From: Rhizobium leguminosarum
GTDB lineage: Bacteria; Pseudomonadota; Alphaproteobacteria; Rhizobiales; Rhizobiaceae
Direction: 5' to 3'
Length of the DNA: 64,000 bases
NCBI RefSeq assembly: GCF_004123835.1
Contig: NZ_MZMU01000018.1
Location: 124,001-188,000, forward strand
Shown: piece after piece, positions 61,990 through 64,000 of the stretch
How the letters are laid out: every line of letters starts with the position of its first letter
Position numbering within the stretch: the stretch's first letter is position 1
Made by a program: the position numbers and the translations under genes
The notes under the pieces: model-generated
The model's input: the letters and a program-made list of their open reading frames with translations, nothing else
Databases searched by the model: none
Told to the model about the DNA's origin: nothing

Positions 61990-63858
61990 TCATGAGCGGG
62001 CGATACAAAGCTCGCTGCGGCGGCCGAATGCATCGCGGGCGCACACCGCATAACGCACGCCCTCAGGCGGCGACATGTGCAGGAACGCTGTCGAGATCAG
62101 CGGGGCGGAACTGACCTTTTCAAAAGTCCCGCCATCGGTGCTGACCAGAATATCGTAGAAAATGGCCGGCCCGGCATCGCCCGCAGCCCAGAACAGCATG
62201 CGTTCTTCCCGGCCGCCGTGACCGAGATAGCGTTCGACGACAAGGCCGGTCGGTGTAGCCGGGGCCGCGCCGGTGTCGGGAACGACAAGCACCTGCGTCA
62301 GCGACGGCAATGGCACATCGAGATCGACACTGATCCGGCCATCGTCGCAGTCGACGACGCTGATCGGATGCAGCAAGGCGGGCTCCTGCGCCCGACGCAT
62401 TTCGGCAAACTGCGCCTCGGTCGGTGCGGGCGGTGCGCCGACCGGCTCGAAGAGCCCACGCGGGTTGCTTTCGTCGCGTTGGGCTTCCCAGACCTCCATC
62501 GGATTGGTGAATTCCTCGTCGATGCGCAGCAGGCAAAGCGCGTGGCGGCCGGGAACCAAACCGCTCACTTCGAGACGGACGGCGGTCCGGCCCGAGCGGT
62601 TGATGGCATCGACGCTATGGATGAGGCTGATGGAAACACCGCCGCCCGGCAGCCGTGTCGGCAGGATCGCCAGGCCATCCTGGTCGGGCGCAAGCGGTGG
62701 TTCGGCGGTCACCTTGCAAACGGTATCGCCGAGCGTTGCCAGCAGTTCCATCGATGTGATGCCGGGCTTCTTGATGATGTCGAAGGGCGGCGCCCTGTCG
62801 ACATCCGTGACCAGCATATCCAGATTGGTCTTGTGCTCCCACTGCGCCTTGGTGAAATTGCGCGAACCGAAATAGGCAAAGATCGTGCGCTGGCTCCAGC
62901 CGCCGATAAAGGCGTGGTCATTGCTGAGAAAGGTGAAATTCGCCGCTTTCGGGGCGATGATGCGCCGGTCGTGCTGTTCGATGATGCGGGCGATGATACC
63001 GGCGTAATAGGCTTTGCCATGCCAGCTATGGTGATCGCTCCAGCCGAGCTGAGGATCGCATTCATCGTTGATGATGGGCAGGCCCGCCAGGCGCGGGTGA
63101 TGCTCCTTGAGATAGTCGACGACGAGAAGCGTGCGGTCGACGATACCGTTGGTTTTCGGGGTCAGGTCTTCCTTGCTGCCGTTGACGCCCTTTTCGTGGA
63201 TGGAGATGTAGTCGATGCGCGGCGGGCCATCGCCGGTTAGGCAGCTCATACCGCTGTCGCAATGAGCCATGAGGGCGCGAAAGATCGGCGACAGCGTGCG
63301 GGCGGTGCCAGGCCCGCCCATCGGCAGGCTCGGATCGATGGCATCGAGCCCCGCGACGCAGGCGTCGTAGTAGTTGGTGTAGCCCTTGATCCCGTAGGTC
63401 CACCAGCCGGAGTCGGCCTCGTTCGTCGTTTCGAAATACCATGTGCGCAATTCGTCCATGCCGTAACGCGCGCCATAGCGATCTACAGTCGCCGTCACCA
63501 GATCGCGCCAGCGCTTGACCTGATCCATATCCTCATAATCGGTGAACACACCCGACGGGTTGCCCATCAGCTCGAAGAACGGCTTCAGCCGGTGTTCGAT
63601 CATCACATCGAGCGCGCGGTCGAGCAGGGACCAGTCGTAGCCGCCGGCCCCGCCCTTTGCGCTCAGCAGATTGTAGAGATAATGCACGCGCAGGAACTTG
63701 ATGCCCTCATTCGGCAGGCCGCCGATATAGGCAAGCATCTGGCGCATCTCGGGCTCGAGCAGCAGCTCGGCGGGTGAAAAACCGGTGCCGCGCCAGAACC
63801 GGTTGAACGGGCGCACCGCTTCACTGGCATCAACGTTTATTCGCGTACGTTCACGCAT
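61990..63858 (-). CDS. Glycoside hydrolase family 39-like enzyme
   Basis: 622 residues from ATG 63858 (AAGGAGAG 8 bp upstream; the frame is open to 63900). GH39 features: VRPFNRFWRGTGFSPAE, KFLRVHYLYN, acid/base in YFETTNEADSGWW (Glu147) and nucleophile in IINDECDPQLGWSDHH (Glu266). A beta-sandwich region follows, and the last 80 residues look like a fibronectin-type domain (YDILVSTDGGTFEKV). No signal peptide, so it should act in the cytoplasm on an imported oligosaccharide or glycoside (xylosidase- or iduronidase-like). Confidence 0.85.
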   Translation of the reverse strand: MRERTRINVDASEAVRPFNRFWRGTGFSPAELLLEPEMRQMLAYIGGLPNEGIKFLRVHYLYNLLSAKGGAGGYDWSLLDRALDVMIEHRLKPFFELMGNPSGVFTDYEDMDQVKRWRDLVTATVDRYGARYGMDELRTWYFETTNEADSGWWTYGIKGYTNYYDACVAGLDAIDPSLPMGGPGTARTLSPIFRALMAHCDSGMSCLTGDGPPRIDYISIHEKGVNGSKEDLTPKTNGIVDRTLLVVDYLKEHHPRLAGLPIINDECDPQLGWSDHHSWHGKAYYAGIIARIIEQHDRRIIAPKAANFTFLSNDHAFIGGWSQRTIFAYFGSRNFTKAQWEHKTNLDMLVTDVDRAPPFDIIKKPGITSMELLATLGDTVCKVTAEPPLAPDQDGLAILPTRLPGGGVSISLIHSVDAINRSGRTAVRLEVSGLVPGRHALCLLRIDEEFTNPMEVWEAQRDESNPRGLFEPVGAPPAPTEAQFAEMRRAQEPALLHPISVVDCDDGRISVDLDVPLPSLTQVLVVPDTGAAPATPTGLVVERYLGHGGREERMLFWAAGDAGPAIFYDILVSTDGGTFEKVSSAPLISTAFLHMSPPEGVRYAVCARDAFGRRSELCIARS

Positions 63859-63927
63859 GGGTCGTCTCTCCTTGGGCGGACGTTTGGCAGTGCGCCGCAA
63901 TGCCGGCGCACGAGGCCAGGAGCCGGA

Positions 63928-64000
63928 TTATTTGAACTTGTCGCGCATCGCATCGATGCCGGGGATGGTCTTGGTCAGATGCTGATGGGCGGGATCGAAG
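63928..64000 (-). CDS. 3' end of an unidentified gene (possibly an ABC sugar-transport component)
   Basis: Only the last 24 codons are in the window (FDPAHQHLTKTIPGIDAMRD then KFK and TAA). Gene order (69 bp upstream of the GH39 gene, same strand) suggests a sugar-binding protein or other transporter part, but the fragment alone cannot show it. Confidence 0.45.
   Translation of the reverse strand, partial: FDPAHQHLTKTIPGIDAMRDKFK

Overview
The window looks like a replicon (chromosome or, more likely, a plasmid) of a Rhizobium-type alphaproteobacterium. Reasons: GC-rich coding DNA; a VirB-type conjugation operon with EexN and TrbM-like genes; large palindromic intergenic repeats of the kind scattered through Rhizobiaceae; IS66 and IS1182-type remnants; and catabolic operons typical of soil and root bacteria. 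No tRNA, rRNA, CRISPR array, replication origin or integrase was seen.

Left third (1-17100): an accessory 'conflict and chemistry' region. It opens with the 3' part of an RHS polymorphic-toxin gene and an overlapping putative immunity gene, an AAA ATPase on the other strand, and a decayed toxin tail followed by an immunity-like gene broken by a frameshift. Next come a cytoplasmic metzincin-like protease, a VioB-type ferritin-like protein, and a LodA/LodB-like quinoprotein oxidase pair on the + strand. Two TPR proteins and an exported endonuclease/exonuclease/phosphatase-fold protein lie on the - strand. The region ends with a tyrosinase-like copper protein followed by a trypsin-like protease fused to a DRGH-type nuclease.

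Middle (17540-34077): a complete minus-strand virB1-virB11 type IV secretion operon with a TrbM-like first gene and an EexN-like lipoprotein between virB5 and virB6. It diverges from a small winged-helix-like regulator, with a palindromic candidate operator in the shared promoter. No coupling protein or relaxase is present. A UbiA/HAD/GtrA mini-operon sits between two transposase remnants and suggests polyprenyl-linked sugar chemistry. An RTX/cadherin-type secreted protein and a GNAT acetyltransferase follow.

Right half (34316-64000): branched-chain amino-acid catabolism. A minus-strand operon (SDR, thiolase, acyl-CoA dehydrogenase, bkdA1-bkdA2-bkdB-lpdV) diverges from an AraC regulator. After a palindromic repeat region comes a plus-strand leucine operon (isovaleryl-CoA dehydrogenase, methylcrotonyl-CoA carboxylase beta and alpha, MaoC hydratase, CitE-like lyase). 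Its content matches the mycobacterial (R)-HMG-CoA/itaconate cluster rather than the classical liu set. Then comes an RND efflux system (outer-membrane factor, two-component system, adaptor, permease) whose promoters share a 36-bp box found three times in the window. The window ends with a minus-strand sugar/acid operon (GH39 glycosidase, TIM-barrel isomerase, 2-hydroxyacid dehydrogenase, enolase-superfamily enzyme) and the 3' end of one more gene.
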